Part shown: piece by piece, positions 12,901 to 24,177 of the stretch
Layout of the letters: every line of letters starts with the position of its first letter
Position numbering within the stretch: position 1 is the first letter of the stretch
From: Pyronema omphalodes
Lineage: Eukaryota; Ascomycota; Pezizomycetes; Pezizales; Pyronemataceae
Direction: 5' to 3'
Assembly: GCA_024516155.1 (NCBI GenBank)
Contig: JAJJXM010000042.1
Location: 372,001 to 436,000, forward strand
Length of the DNA: 64,000 nucleotides
Position numbers and translations under genes: made by a program
Notes under the pieces: model-generated
What the model was told of the DNA's origin: nothing
Database searches by the model: none
What the model saw: only the letters and a program-made list of their open reading frames with translations

Positions 12901-14112
12901 AAAAACCAGTGGATAAAGCAACAAGATAAAATTCAATTACCGATACTAGAGGAGCTGCAAGCACCGCAAGAATTTCAGCTAAAGCCACATCTGGAAAAGC
13001 ACAGGACGGCTGTTAACTTATCTCTCGAAACAATGAAAGAACGCATTGAGAATCCTCCAAAGCAGCGGCTGTGGTCAGATATTATACATCGAGAAAACTG
13101 TTTCGCAAAGAAGAGAGCTGCTGACAGCTGCAAGCGACGAAATATGAAGAAGAAGATTTGCAGCGCTGAGGCATGGAAAGTTCAATGCCTCAGGACTCGG
13201 GGACCAACTCCGGTGCTTCAAACCTGCGAACATTGTAAGAGAATGGCGTCAAATCAAGAAGCCTTAAAATATCAAACTTTCCTCAAAAACTCCATAAAAC
13301 CGGCATGGTTTATTATTTATAATAAGGCTATTGGAGCGCAAGCTGAATATTTGCCGACGAGGTTTGAATTTGATTTTTCATATAAAATTGAATTGAGGAA
13401 GCTATGGATACTCTGGAATGATTTAAGAAAGAATGCAGGTCCTGAAATAGGCCCGTTTGTCGACCGGCAGAATTGGTGGAATGTGCGGAATATGATGCAT
13501 TCACCTCCAGAAGAACCAGAACCGGGGCAATCAGTTTCAGAAGATGAAAGTCCAGATTCGGGACAGGCTGCGCTAGAAGAACCCGATTCTCAAAAGCAGC
13601 AGTTGGAACAACCCGATTCTCAAGAGAAGCAGTTGGAACAACCCGCTTCTCAAAAGCAGCAGTTAGAACAACCCGTTATCAAAAAACCAACTTGTTCTCA
13701 TGCGTCTAGTTTAGTCCTGAGGGCTGCTGAATATGTATATTCGAAGCAAACCGACATGTTCTATGGACTGGAATCTCACGGAGTGATGACGCACCCCCAG
13801 GAATGGCTCTTTTTATTTGACTGTTTATCCACTCAAGACGCCTGGAATTATTATCTTAACACCTTAAAATTTGGACCAGATGAAGTCTGCTCGTTTATCT
13901 TGAATTGGATTCCTAGCCGCAGCTTTGAGGACTGGTTAAATACAGAGGTTTCGACAGATAAGCGCGATTTCGTGAAGTCTAAGGTTGAACTGTTACTAGG
14001 CGGCCTCAGCAGTCGTTCTGATACCATAATCAACGCACTACCGAGAATTAAGAACCGTTTAGAGCCGGAGCTTCTCAAAAAGCACGTTGCTGAGTTGCAG
14101 AGTGTATTATAG
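9964..14112 (+). CDS. Gln/Glu/Pro-rich repeat protein of unknown family, about 1,330 aa, possibly interrupted
   Basis: Proposed exons are 9964-10998, 11051-11314, 11368-about 12008 and about 12057-14112. Intron 1 (AAG|GTATAT...GATCTAG, 52 nt) and intron 2 (GAG|GTACAT...GGCTAAC...CTCAG, 53 nt) are both phase 0 and link three frames cleanly. An in-frame TAG at 12049-12051 then interrupts the last frame. It may sit in a third, weaker intron (12009-12056, 48 nt, or 11986-12051, 66 nt; both keep frame), or it may be a true stop followed by a second frame from ATG 12064. The N-terminus is Arg/Pro-rich. Residues about 100-900 are dominated by Q/E/P/S triplets, including a VNTR at 12361-12813. After the repeats come a basic Cys-containing segment with CEHC near 13227, a 10-residue Q-rich triplicate (about 13585-13675), and a non-repetitive helical C-terminus with LFLFDCLSTQDAWNYYL and FILNWIPSRSFEDWL. 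I know no family match; a scaffold or nuclear role would be guesswork. Confidence 0.55.
10999..11050 (+). other. Intron 1 of the Q/E/P repeat gene
   Basis: Donor AAG|GTATAT, a CTTAC branch-like element and acceptor GATCTAG. Removing these 52 nt shifts the frame exactly onto the next open frame. Confidence 0.6.
11315..11367 (+). other. Intron 2 of the Q/E/P repeat gene
   Basis: Donor GAG|GTACAT, a textbook GGCTAAC branch site and acceptor AACTCAG, 53 nt. It joins phase 0 to phase 0 and removes the in-frame TAG at about 11321. Confidence 0.7.
12361..12813 (+). repeat. Coding tandem repeat (14- and 19-residue units)
   Basis: About ten units follow each other in frame. One type is 14 residues (SEEPQAPTPQAFQV), the other 19 residues (SEEPQAPASQAPVSQESQA). 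The two alternate as a 33-residue (99-nt) higher-order unit before decaying into variants. DNA identity between units is high, as expected of a length-variable minisatellite. Confidence 0.85.
13585..13680 (+). repeat. Short coding triplicate, 30-nt unit
   Basis: Three in-frame copies of a 10-residue unit of the form EQPDSQKQQL lie just before the conserved-looking C-terminal region of the same gene. Confidence 0.8.
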
Positions 14113-15823
14113 TAGAGGTTTAAAGCTATCATTTTTGGTGTAGCCAGAGTATGGATGGAGTTTTTTTTAGACGGTGAGAGAAAGTTGATGTGTAGCTTAT
14201 AATTTTGTCAACGATTTTTAGAGTAACTGTGTAAAAGTTGTTGGCCAGGATGTGGTTTATAATGTTGCAGCTCAATTCTGCGGTTTGATGATTCAATTAC
14301 TGTACCCTTTGTTTGGTTTATAATTGTCGTAATGATATACAGATTTTATAATTCTCATCAAGAGCTATCGCATTGCAACACTCTAGTGCATGAAGGAAGA
14401 CTGAGCTGTCCTTCCGTCTTCTTGCCACATTTTACCAGATGAAAAAATGAACAGAAAAAATTGATTAATCTAGCCCTGGCCATTTCTAGGATACCTCAAT
14501 CATTCCTTCCGACTACACCGCCGTATCATCCATGAAGTCAGGAGCAACAATCATAAATTATCACTACCATCAACCTAAGTAAAATAATCTCTAATAAATA
14601 CATACGTACTCAAAACTTTATTCCGGTAATAAAAAATAGTTCCAGAAATGTTATTCTATATATATAGTTTATGGGATATATTGATTTTGGAAGACTGTGA
14701 AAAAATATCTATAGAGATTGCTGGATTGGATGTGGTAATGAAAGTAATGTTTAGAATTTCTGGTATGTGGTTTTGATGGGGTTATGGTTATGGTTGTGGT
14801 TATGGTTATGGATGGATGGATGTATGGATGGATAGCTTTTCGCGAGTTTGGTTATTTTGGTTATTTTGGTTATTTTGGTTATTTTGATGTGCTGTAGGCT
14901 TGCTTGCTTGTTCTTGTTTTTTTTTTTTTTTCTTTTTTTCTTCTTTTTCTTTTCTTTTTTCAAGGAATTTTAAAGGGTCTATCTATTTATAGCTGGATAA
15001 GGATAGATATGTTTTTACTCAATACTCGATAGAATGATATGGAGATAACTGAAGCTGTTTATATGATGAAATTTCGGCTATGGGGAGAGAGAGAGAGGGT
15101 CTGACTCCGTCTGAGGAATTATAGAATGGTGATTGGAAACTGATTTTTGGATTTGCTTGGGTATTTTTCTTTTGTTACTACATATGTATGTATTTACTTT
15201 TTTGCACTGCTGTACTGATGCACTGCTGTGCGTTACTCCTTCTCATTCTACTTCACTCGACTTTGCTCTACTTCAAATCACTTCGCTTTACTTTACTTCA
15301 CTTCAAATCACTTCACTACGCCCCTCTCCCCTCTGCTCCTTATATCTCCAGCTCCTTCGCTCCCCATAGCCACGTAGCAGCGATTCCACCAATCATCACC
15401 CTAATCGTAACTATAACCTAACCCATCCACCCCGGAAGCGGTAGATTCAAGGACACGGGACACAGGACACGTTAAGCATATCTTCCTCATCCCACTTATT
15501 CCCTATGCTTATTTCTCAATCTTGACCTAATTATCACTCTTCCCATACTAATATCCCTCTTCTCCCTCTTCTCCCTGCTTCGGATCAAAGATATCATATC
15601 ATATCCTTTTCCCTTCAAGTTTCTTATGATCCATAATCCAATTTTCCACGGGGGGAATTTTCGTAATAATAACCAATCACATCAGCGCATAACGTAAGCA
15701 CTCCCCCCCCCCCACCCCCTTTCCAAAAAAAGAATTTCAACTCTTACAAAACCAACTGCTATCGTCATCATCATCATTCCTTTCCCCTTCCCTTTCTCCT
15801 ATCCTCTTCAACCCTTCAGCCCT
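14113..15823. other. Intergenic, simple-sequence-rich
   Basis: No gene is supported. The left part is AT-rich. Satellites lie at 14771-14886, a long T tract at 14918-14960, a short GA run near 15085, CT/ACTTCA repeats at 15230-15320 and a C-rich tract at 15703-15720. Confidence 0.5.
14771..14886. repeat. Minisatellites GGTTATG, GGAT and GGTTATTTT
   Basis: Three adjacent simple arrays: repeated GGTTATG, a run of ATGG units, then four to five copies of the 9-mer GGTTATTTT up to 14886. Confidence 0.85.
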
Positions 15824-16876
15824 TCAGCCCTTCAAAACCCTTTCCCTAACTCCAATCTGTTCCTGTTCCATTTGATTTTCCGCCCAAGCCAGAACCTCCT
15901 TCGCACCCTTCATATCGACCAAAACATTTTCAAAGCAAGCCTCAACCTCCATAATCCCTCCATCTGCTGTATTTCCATTTGCATTTCCATTACGTTTCCC
16001 TTTTTGTATATCCGATATTATTCGTTTACTATGTCGTAATGTTCGAAGTGCGTTTAATGAATATCGTAATGACTCTTTTAGTAAATCTTCTGGATCGGGC
16101 CATCCGGCTCCGGCTCCGTTGCTGTTGTTGTTGTTGTCTTTGCTGTCTGTTGTGCCGATGCTGAGGAGACGCTGGAGGGAGGGGGGGTTAGTTATTTGTA
16201 TAGTATAAAACCTTGAAAGGAAGGGGAGGTGAAGATGGATGTGAAGGTAGAGGGAGTTGTTGGGGGTATTGGGGATGGGATTGGGGTAGGATGTAACTTG
16301 TAAGAAATACGCATCGAGAGCTAGGAAGCTCAACGTGAAGCTTCGGAAGCTATACGTTCAAACATTGCGACTTCCTCCGCGTATATGCAACCCCCGATCC
16401 CAAAAAAAGGACAAAAACAAAAGCAAAGAAAAAAGAAAATCCAAGCAAAGCAAAGAAAACCAAAGACAAAAACCCCAAGATCCGAAGAAATCGCGACATA
16501 TTCCCAACAACCCGCAAAGCCTCCCATTCTTTCTCCCATACCCCCCAAAGTCCCCTCCTCCTCAATCCCCCTCCCAAGAAAATTAAAAAAAAAAACTCAC
16601 CATAGCAATCTCAATATCATCCTGCACCAACTCCTGATCCGCCTGCATCATGATCATATCCCCATCATCCAGTTCCTCCTCCTTTTTCACATAATCTCCC
16701 CCCATCTCCGTGACAGACCGTAAACTCCTTCTCCTCCGACTATATGATGATGTCGGTTTTGGTGATGTCGGGGATTGTGATGAACCCATCCCTACTCCGG
16801 CTCCTGACATGGATACGGAACTGGTGAGCGTGGGTCGCTTGCGAGGGTGTGGTGATGGTGGCGGTTGGTGGTTCAT
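15824..16876 (-). CDS. Hypothetical spliced protein, about 210-220 aa, model incomplete
   Basis: The first exon is 16601-16876. It starts MNHQPPPSPHPRKRP, has a basic Ser/Arg segment (SYSRRRRSLRS), then an acidic helical stretch ending LVQDDIEIAM at a perfect ATG|GTGAGT donor. The last exon is 15824-16171, opening after a CTCCAG acceptor with RLLSIGTTD and running through an Asn/Gly linker to a helical region (LLKESLRYSLNALRTLRHSKRIISDIQ) and TAG at 15824. A small middle exon near 16298-16332 (LSFLALDAYFLQ) shares the last exon's frame, but I could not fix its 5' splice site. I do not recognise the family. The helical ends and basic N-terminus would suit a small nuclear or complex-subunit protein; that is only an inference. 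The first intron contains an out-of-frame peptide resembling histone H2B. Confidence 0.45.
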
Positions 16877-16949
16877 GGTTGTGGTGTGGGGAGGTATTGG
16901 GGGAGGTGAGCTGGGAGGTGAGCTGGGAGGTGGTATGCGAGCTGGCTAT

Positions 16950-17045
16950 GCTGAACCGTGCTATGCTATGCTATGCTGAGCCGTGCTATGCTATGCTATG
17001 CTGACCCGTGCTATGCTGAACCGTGCCGTGCTATGCTGAGCCGTG
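16950..17045. repeat. CTATG/CCGTG pentamer satellite
   Basis: Interspersed runs of CTATG with CTGA(G/A)CCGTG variants, arranged in about 30-nt higher-order copies. Confidence 0.8.
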
Positions 17046-20000
17046 CTGGACTGAAGCAAAGTGGGGTATAGTATCCAAAGCGCGTACAACGATACAACGA
17101 TACAACGCTACAACGATACGACGATGCAACGCGTTACGTGATGATCCTCTGATGAAACAACGGGGCCGTTGCCGGTGTCGGTGCCTGGGCCGGTGCTGAG
17201 GAAGGTGCTGGGGACGGTACAGACAACCTCTAAAGACAGCCCTCTTGGTAAGAGAACTAGCGATACTGTGGTGTGATGAGTTCAGGAGGATAACTGTTGA
17301 TACTATGATACGACGATGCTGTTATATGGCGATACTGTGGTATAGTGAGTGGTATAGCGGGTTAGTGATACTGTGCTACAACGATACTCTGACAAACCGA
17401 GGGGTAGCGGAGAAGTTGTAATGGTAATGGAACTGGTGTCGCGTTGCTCGTTGCGTTGCGTTGTGCGATGGGGCGCGGGTGCAGGCGCGGTTTAGATCGT
17501 GATCGTGATCGTCACGATGGTGTAGGGACTAGGGATATCGTATGTAGTGAAGGATCCCAGGAGAGTAAATGAACTGAGGAGGGGGGGTTATGACGATTTT
17601 AGATAAGGATAAGGATATGTAAGGATAGAGTTACTCTAGTGTATGTATGTTTACTCTACAGTCTACACGAGGGGTATATGTCATATGTAATGTGTATGTG
17701 TATGTGTACAATATTCTGAAGCCGAGGGCGAAGTTTTGGACTGTAAGGAGCTGATGGTGGATGGTGTCAAAAGTCATGTTATAGAGGGTATATAATTACA
17801 GTTTAGGAAATAGATTCACGGTTCTAACTTCTAAGGGGTATCATTATGTAGATACAAGAGATAATGTGGTCTTTTCCGGCCTGCGGCCGGTCCATTTGAT
17901 TGCCATCACAACACTAACTGTTGATAAACAGGTTATATATAATGTGACGGGTTTCGACTATATATGATGTGATCTTGAGAATATAAAACTCGCCTATGAT
18001 TCCCGCAAGAGCAGCCTGGGATAAATAATATTCCCAGTGGTGCAGTTAATGTTATCCTGTGACAGCAATATTCTGACATGTTTCCTCTGCCCGACCCTTC
18101 ACAGATATGTGCTGAAACACAAAGTTCATTGGGGCAAGCAGAAGATAGTTTCTTGCCGATTGGAGGATTTGTCGAGTAATTTCATCTCTACAATATATCG
18201 TGGGTTGTAACTTCAGGACAATAACTCTCGAATTCTTGACCAGCCACTTCTGTATTGAGAGGTTTCTACACAATCACCAGTTTTTCGATTTGATTTCAAT
18301 TTCTTGGGCCTTGTCAAACTCAATCTTATGACATATGGTAAAGTTTTGATATATATCGGAGGCTCCAACTTTTACCCCAGGATCTCGCTGGGAATCGTCC
18401 CAGAGCGTACATGATATCCTGGGCCTATTATCACCCTTATTCCTTATATGCTGGTTTTAATTCTCGTGTGAATATTTGAAGCCCTATTTGCTCTTTTTCC
18501 ACTGGCGTCTCTGAACCCACCTATCTCCTCTCTCCTCACTGAACTATTCTTCCACTTCTCACCTGGCCTCTATCTTCAACGCTACCTCATTGTCTCTACT
18601 CCTTTTCTGCCCTTCTCCCTCTCTGTCTTGTCACTCGTGTTATTTCTTCTTCAGCTTTTACATCACAGTTTATCTTTCTCACTTTGCCAATCCTTCCGCT
18701 ATTTATGTACATCTGTGTCTGTGTCTGTGTTTCATGTTTTTATTTTTTTTTATTTTTTTTTTCTCATTGTGCAGCATTAACTTTCGTGTTAATTCAGAGA
18801 CTTTATGCACATTCCAAGATTCAATCAGTGCTCCTCAGCCTATTCTCCTTCCTTCCGGGTCATCTTCCTTCCGGGGGGCATTAATTACCTGTGTCTCTGT
18901 GGTGGCAATCTTAGTAGTGAAGATCATGATGGCAAGGGCTTTATTTCCAGCAAGAAAGTGAAGTATAACCCGAAGTGACCCGAAGTGACCTAAATTAACC
19001 TAAAGTTAGACGGTGTGATTCCTATGGAATTTCAGTTCCCAGCAGAGTTCACCCATCATTGTCCTGTACTTAGTATTTTAGGCAGCTGCCAGCCTAAGAT
19101 GAGATATTTGGGTGTTTATGGGTGTTTGCATTGATGATTAGACAAGTTCATCTGGGTCACTAAAGGATATCTTTCAAATTTCGTCATCGATAAGTAATCC
19201 CAAAAAATCCATGACCGGTTCTCAGGCGTAGGCAGAAATATAGCTGATAAGAATTTTTCGGGTGGTAGTTATATATACATACATAATGTATGCAGTATCC
19301 AGCTGCACTGATTTGTATGTTTTTCGGCTGTTATTGTCGTTCGTACCACTCCTCAAATTTCTGGGCTCGGGTTTGTGACTTACTTGTCTTTTAAGTCAGG
19401 ACTCAGGAGATGGATAGCACATAGTGTGTGCGGTTCGGTTCGATTTCTGCGAGGTTGCAGGCTTGCAGCTTTGTCAAGGTTATCTGCCAGACTGCCATCT
19501 AATTTCCCAGGATTTTTGTGTGTCCCGGTCAGTACCCATGAGATTATTATTTCAGTATTCACCATCATCAGGGTTTTTTATAATTTTATGGATGCTTCAG
19601 GCCATCCCCTTTGGAATATTGGCCGGGTCCCCAGTCCTCTTTGGAGGTGTCTTATCCTACGAATCGCTGACTGGTTGTCAGGTTGTCAGGTTGTCAGGTT
19701 GTCACTGAAGATACAGATATGGCGATTAGATGCCTTATGTCGCTTGATGTCAGATGAATGATGAATGATGTAGCCTTCTTGAGTCCGAAGTTTAGCATCA
19801 TACACCTCATCGGTTTCTCCCATTGATTGGTAATCATGGTTTCTCGTATGGCTGTAGTAACGTTTTTTCTTTTGCGTTTTTATGGCGGATGATTTTAGTC
19901 TAGTGGTTGAAAAGTTTTGATTCGTTGATCGAATCAGAGATGTCTTCGATTGGAATCCAGAAAAGAATTTAAAATAATGTATGGTTGTAATTTATTGGGA

Positions 20001-20186
20001 AATGCAATAGCAAAAGCAAAAGCAAAATTGTTTCTCATGGCTTTGCTATATATAGTCTTATGAGAATTCCTCCAATTACAATCCGGGATGTGTTCATGGT
20101 TCTTACTTCTAAGGGTATCATTGTGAAGATATCAAAACATTGCACAAAAAGAAAATATACATAGACAAGCTTTTTAAGTAGCAAAT

Positions 20187-20273
20187 ATCACTAGGTATCA
20201 CTAGATGTCACTAGGTATCACTTAGGTGTCACTAGGTGTCACTAGGTGTCACTAGGTGTCACTAGGTGTCACC
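20187..20273. repeat. Decamer array, unit GGTGTCACTA
   Basis: Eight to nine tandem copies of a 10-mer. The five at the right are near perfect and the left ones read GGTATCACTA. The array ends about 12 nt beyond the stop codon of the DUF3431 gene, so it probably lies in its 3' UTR. Confidence 0.9.
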
Positions 20274-20284
20274 GATATATCATT

Positions 20285-21496
20285 CTATCCCGAGAATTCT
20301 CCCTCCGGAAGCTCTCTCCTTCTCAACTCTGGATCCCTTCCTCTTTCCCTCGCCACTTCAATCTGCTCTCCCAACTTCCTGGTCAAGTCCTCCAATTCAT
20401 TTTCCAGCAACTCCATAACCTTTTCCCTAGTTTCCCTATCCTCACCTTTCTTCAAGCCCTCCTTCCTCATAACCTTCAAGGTACTTTCCTTTCCCACAGC
20501 CTGTAGACCAAGTCGTAAATGCTCCCTCAATCCATCGCCCTCAAAACAAACCCCAAAGCCATCACAATAACAAACCGCCTCCAGTGGACAATCCACCTCC
20601 CCTCTTCCAAAAACATAATGCCACAAATACTCCCAAACTCTTCCAGAATACTTACTATCCAGCTCCGTCCACATTAGCCACCTTTGCCATCTTTGATAAT
20701 CCTCTTTCCTATGTCTCCATATCGCTTCCTTCGTAACCACAAACTGCGCACAACAAGGCGCCGCCAATATTTCCGGTACTTTTGCTCCGCCGGGGAATAA
20801 TTCCCCCCAAGCCCTGGCAATAAACCACTCCTCCATCTTCCTCGAATCCGGCTTTTTCACCCGGGCGGGCTGAATCCAATCCGGACACCCCGGATCACTC
20901 TGACATCTCAAATTCACAAAACCCCGTTTCCTAGCCCGTTGATAATTAAACTCCCGCAACATAACCGGAGTACTAAACATCTGCAAAGGATTATTATGCC
21001 ACTGTTGTAAGCCTGCGTGGATGAAAATAACAATATCAGGAAGTATATCATAATGTGAGATGATATAGGTTAGATAAGTCATTGCTTCGTTTCCCTTGTT
21101 GACTGGTATGGTTAATGTACCCGGCGGAAATGGCGCGGTGTACTGTGCAGAGGGGATTTGGTAGATTTTGGTGGTCATGTTGAGCCATGACGGGAGAAGC
21201 GTCGTCCAGGTTGTGTCGTCGGTGTTGGTGCGAGGGATTACGAGGTGCTTGCTTAGGCCGTCGGGTTGGAAGGTGGAGATGCCCCGGATGAAACCGTAGT
21301 GGTTTAGGGCGGATTCTATGGTGGATTCGTGGTTGATTTCGGGGGTGGCGGGTTTGTGGTGAGAGGTTCGGGAGGATGTGGTGGTGGTGGTGGTGGGGCT
21401 GTTGGATTTCCCGGATTTTGAGAGGCTGCGGATATAGAGGAATATCAGAATGAGGAGGAGAATCAGCGTGATGCGACGCCGCGGGAATTGTTTCAT
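20285..21496 (-). CDS. DUF3431 family type-II membrane protein, 403 aa
   Basis: Single exon. Residues 8-25 form a signal anchor after a basic start (MKQFPRRR), giving a short cytosolic tail and a lumenal body, as in Golgi type-II proteins. A Ser/Thr stem (about 30-50) follows. The core (about 95-330) shows the DUF3431 hallmark: SHYDILPDIVIFIHAGLQQW followed by HNNP, then LRCQSDPGCPDWIQP, WFIARAWGELFPGG, and APCCAQFVVTKEAI. The family is fungus-wide and uncharacterised; its layout suggests a glycosyltransferase-like enzyme, which is inference. The C-terminal 70 residues are charged and probably coiled. Length is usual for the family. Its 3' flank carries a decamer array. Confidence 0.88.
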   Translation of the reverse strand: MKQFPRRRITLILLLILIFLYIRSLSKSGKSNSPTTTTTTSSRTSHHKPATPEINHESTIESALNHYGFIRGISTFQPDGLSKHLVIPRTNTDDTTWTTLLPSWLNMTTKIYQIPSAQYTAPFPPGTLTIPVNKGNEAMTYLTYIISHYDILPDIVIFIHAGLQQWHNNPLQMFSTPVMLREFNYQRARKRGFVNLRCQSDPGCPDWIQPARVKKPDSRKMEEWFIARAWGELFPGGAKVPEILAAPCCAQFVVTKEAIWRHRKEDYQRWQRWLMWTELDSKYSGRVWEYLWHYVFGRGEVDCPLEAVCYCDGFGVCFEGDGLREHLRLGLQAVGKESTLKVMRKEGLKKGEDRETREKVMELLENELEDLTRKLGEQIEVARERGRDPELRRRELPEGEFSG

Positions 21497-22198
21497 GGTG
21501 TCGGCGGGCGTTATGGTAAGACGCTCATGGGATTTGGAGGTGAGGTTGAGGTTGCGACTTGTGCGCGATGAACGGCGGGGTGACGCGTTGGGTGACGTGG
21601 GGTTGGGTGGGGCGGAGCTTGCTGGTTTTGGAGTTTCGTTTCAGAGTTTCACTGTATGTACAACATAGCTCAGCTCAGCTTCAATGGGCTCAGCTTCAAT
21701 GGTATATGTTCATACAGAGGTAGATATATGACACCACAACAAGCCAACAAGCAAACACATCAAAAATAACCTCATCAAAAAAACCACAAAATCTTCAGAT
21801 CTAAATTTTATTTCCTTCTTTCTTTCTTTCTAGATCATCCTACATACATATCAATATCAAAACATAGTAAAGAAATATATATGAAAACATACATAAACAT
21901 ATGAAAAGACAAAAAAACTTTAACTATAGAAAAAAAAAAACATTTGAGAACTCCTACATACTTGCTAACTTGACAATATCGTATCCGCTTGATTGTTTAC
22001 TCTTTACTCTTTACTCTGTACTCTTTGCGCTTTGCTCCTCAACGCCTGCAACTCCTGTGATTGTTGGTATCTATCTTTCTTTCTTTCTGCTTCTTGTTCT
22101 TCTGCTTCTTGTTCTTTCCACTTCATATTTACGAACATCTCCACCCTCGAGTTGATTTCCCTATCCAATCTTCTCTTCCACCACCCATCAAACCGCTT
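21497..22198. other. Intergenic between DUF3431 and carrier genes
   Basis: Upstream region of the DUF3431 gene and downstream region of the carrier gene, both minus strand. Contains AT-rich sequence, a TTTC run near 21815-21830 and CTTTACT repeats near 22000. No gene is supported. Confidence 0.45.
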
Positions 22199-23784
22199 CT
22201 ATGCCTTACTAACCACCTCCCTAGCCGTCTGCTCAACCAACAACCTCGCCTTCTCAGCAATCTTCCTCTGCTGCATCTTCCTAATCCCCTGAAACATAAG
22301 CACAAAGCTCAACTCCAACCGTTCCTTGGTCATCATCAACAAACCCTGCACAATCAACCCCTTAAGTATCTGCGGTCCAATACCCTTAAACAAACCCATG
22401 GGTCCTTCATTTTCAATAATGAATCTCATAACCTCACCAAACGACTTAAACGCCTTCCCCTTTCTTAGCGGCGGGGGTTTAGACTGCAATCCAACCTTTG
22501 CAACAATCAAAGGCTGCGTCGCACACGTCGCACACATTTTCGACAGTGCACCAAGAAGAAAACTTTCTCCCGGACTCAGCCTTGTTTTTCCGGGGAACAA
22601 AAGATCCTTAAACCGTTGATAAGAACCATACGTAATAGCAGGGTTCACAACTAGTACAAGAGAAGCCTTTAACCCTCTCCAAAGCCCACTGATTCCATCC
22701 TCCGCAATCACTTCCCTGGCGGTATCTAGCAATCCAACATGAGGAGCTCCAAGAGGTCGGGTTTGTTGCCTCGTGGTCACAACCGCTACTGGGATGGTGA
22801 ATAATTGCGCCAATGCACCAGCGATGGCTCCGAGACAGAGTTCAGAGGCAGTGCTTAAGGTCGTGGCTTTGCTGCGGCGGAGATACCAGCTCCGAACAAA
22901 GGTGTACCAGTAGAAATATGCAAAGTTTGTACTGGCGACTCCGAGAAGACTTCCGAGCATGCCTGAGTAGAGACCTGAGATGCCGGTTTTGGTGAAGATG
23001 GCTTGGAGCGCGTGTAGGGTGCTGGTGTAGTGTTCTTCTTCTTCTTCGACGGCGCCATTGGTGGTGCCGTTGGTGGTGCCGTTGACGGTGCCGTTGACGG
23101 TGCCGTTGGTGGTGGCGGAACCATTGGCGGAACCATTAACAGCGCCCCCATTCCCAGAGTCCCCACTCTTTTCATCGTAAGATTTAGAGCCATTCACATG
23201 TCCGTTACTGGGATTCTTCTTTTTTACTTGTACTTGAAGTTTAGTTTTGACACTGGATAACAACAGTTTTTATTAGCCTTTTTCTTTTGTTCCGGTTATT
23301 GATTTACGATTATCAATTCCCGTTTTTTTTTTTTTTTTTTTTTTTGTGGAATTGCGTTGCGGGTTGCAAGTTGGGGGGGGGGGAGGCTCGTTGTTGCGGT
23401 TAAGCCGAGCCGAGGGAAATCTCGCAGGGTGTGGGGTGGGGTTGGGTTGGGTGGGGTGGGGAAGCGCAACGCAACGCGATGGACGCGTTGAAGCTCCGAG
23501 GTTCAAGCTGGCAAGGCGGCAAAGCAAGCTCACCTCCTCGTGCCCATCCTCGTCCTCGTCCCCGTAACCCCAAACAAAACCAAACAAAACCAAGGCAAAC
23601 GAAGCAAAAGCCAAAGAAGCAAAAGTAGCAAAAGAAACAAAACCAAGCAAAACCAAGCAAAAGAAGAAGAAAGCAAAACCTACATATCAAGAGGATAAAC
23701 CACAGCATTCGCCAACACAGCACCGGTAGCTCCAGCTACTGCATAACCCCACGGTGGTAACGTTTGTTTCGATTGCGCGCCCAT
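22199..23784 (-). CDS. ANT1: Peroxisomal adenine nucleotide carrier (Ant1/PMP47 type), 384 aa
   Basis: Exons are 23684-23784 and 22199-23252. Exon 1 encodes MGAQSKQTLPPWGYAVAGAT and ends GAT AT|GTAGGT; exon 2 begins CCAG|TGTC. Together they restore the carrier signature PLDIVKTKLQ (Px[DE]xx[KR]), which neither open frame shows alone. Three carrier repeats follow: the first carries TGISGLYSGMLGSLLG, the second FTIPVAVVTTRQQ and DGISGLWRGLKASLVL, the third ATQPLIVAKVGLQS and GPMGLFKGIGPQILKG. By family it imports ATP into peroxisomes in exchange for AMP, supporting fatty-acid activation and beta-oxidation. Between the first signature and its repeat sits an inserted Asn/Gly/Thr-rich linker (residues about 45-85, many NG(T/A) copies) ending in five Glu, longer than in usual homologues. 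The 430-nt intron is long and full of homopolymers. Confidence 0.88.
23253..23683 (-). other. Long simple-sequence intron of the carrier gene
   Basis: About 430 nt between a GTAGGT donor (at 23683) and an ATCCAG acceptor (at 23253). It contains a run of more than 20 T near 23323-23345, a G run near 23375, GGGTTGGG repeats and AACCAAGCA repeats. Several open frames in it are artefacts of this composition. Confidence 0.7.
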
Positions 23785-24177
23785 TTTTTATGTCTTTTTC
23801 GTAAAATAAATAAATGGGTTTCTGTTGTGTTGTGTCGTGTCGTATCGTATCGGATTGCGCCGTATCGTATCGTGTTGTGTCGTGGCTGTAGTATTGGAGT
23901 ATCGTGTCGTGGCTGTAGTATCGAGTATCGAGTATCGAGTATCGAAGCAACAAAACCCGTTCGTCGTTTTATTTTACTGACTGCCGAATCTCTATCGAAA
24001 GCGCGAACGAAAACCTCAAGCCTGTACGGTACGGAAACAAGGAACAAGGAACAAGACACAACAACAACAAGAAAAAGCTGCTATAACCCTTTTCCTTTGA
24101 AGTTATGAATACCCGCGGCGATGGTGATGGTGATGGCTGTGGTGGCAGTAATGGTGGCAGTAATGTGTGGTCGTGAT

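Larger units (their letters stand above)
16877..20284. other. Intergenic, no supported gene
   Basis: Contains pentamer satellites at 16950-17045, ACAACGAT-type repeats at 17085-17125, several AT-rich stretches, a T-rich tract at 18735-18765 and a short GTTGTCAG repeat near 19676-19700. Open frames at 18590-18961 and 19375-19761 follow nucleotide bias and show no domain. Confidence 0.45.

Noticed and set aside
18590..18961. Phe/Ser/Cys-rich 123-residue frame resembling a membrane protein
   Set aside because: The hydrophobicity comes from T-rich sequence; there is no splice, domain or conserved pattern.
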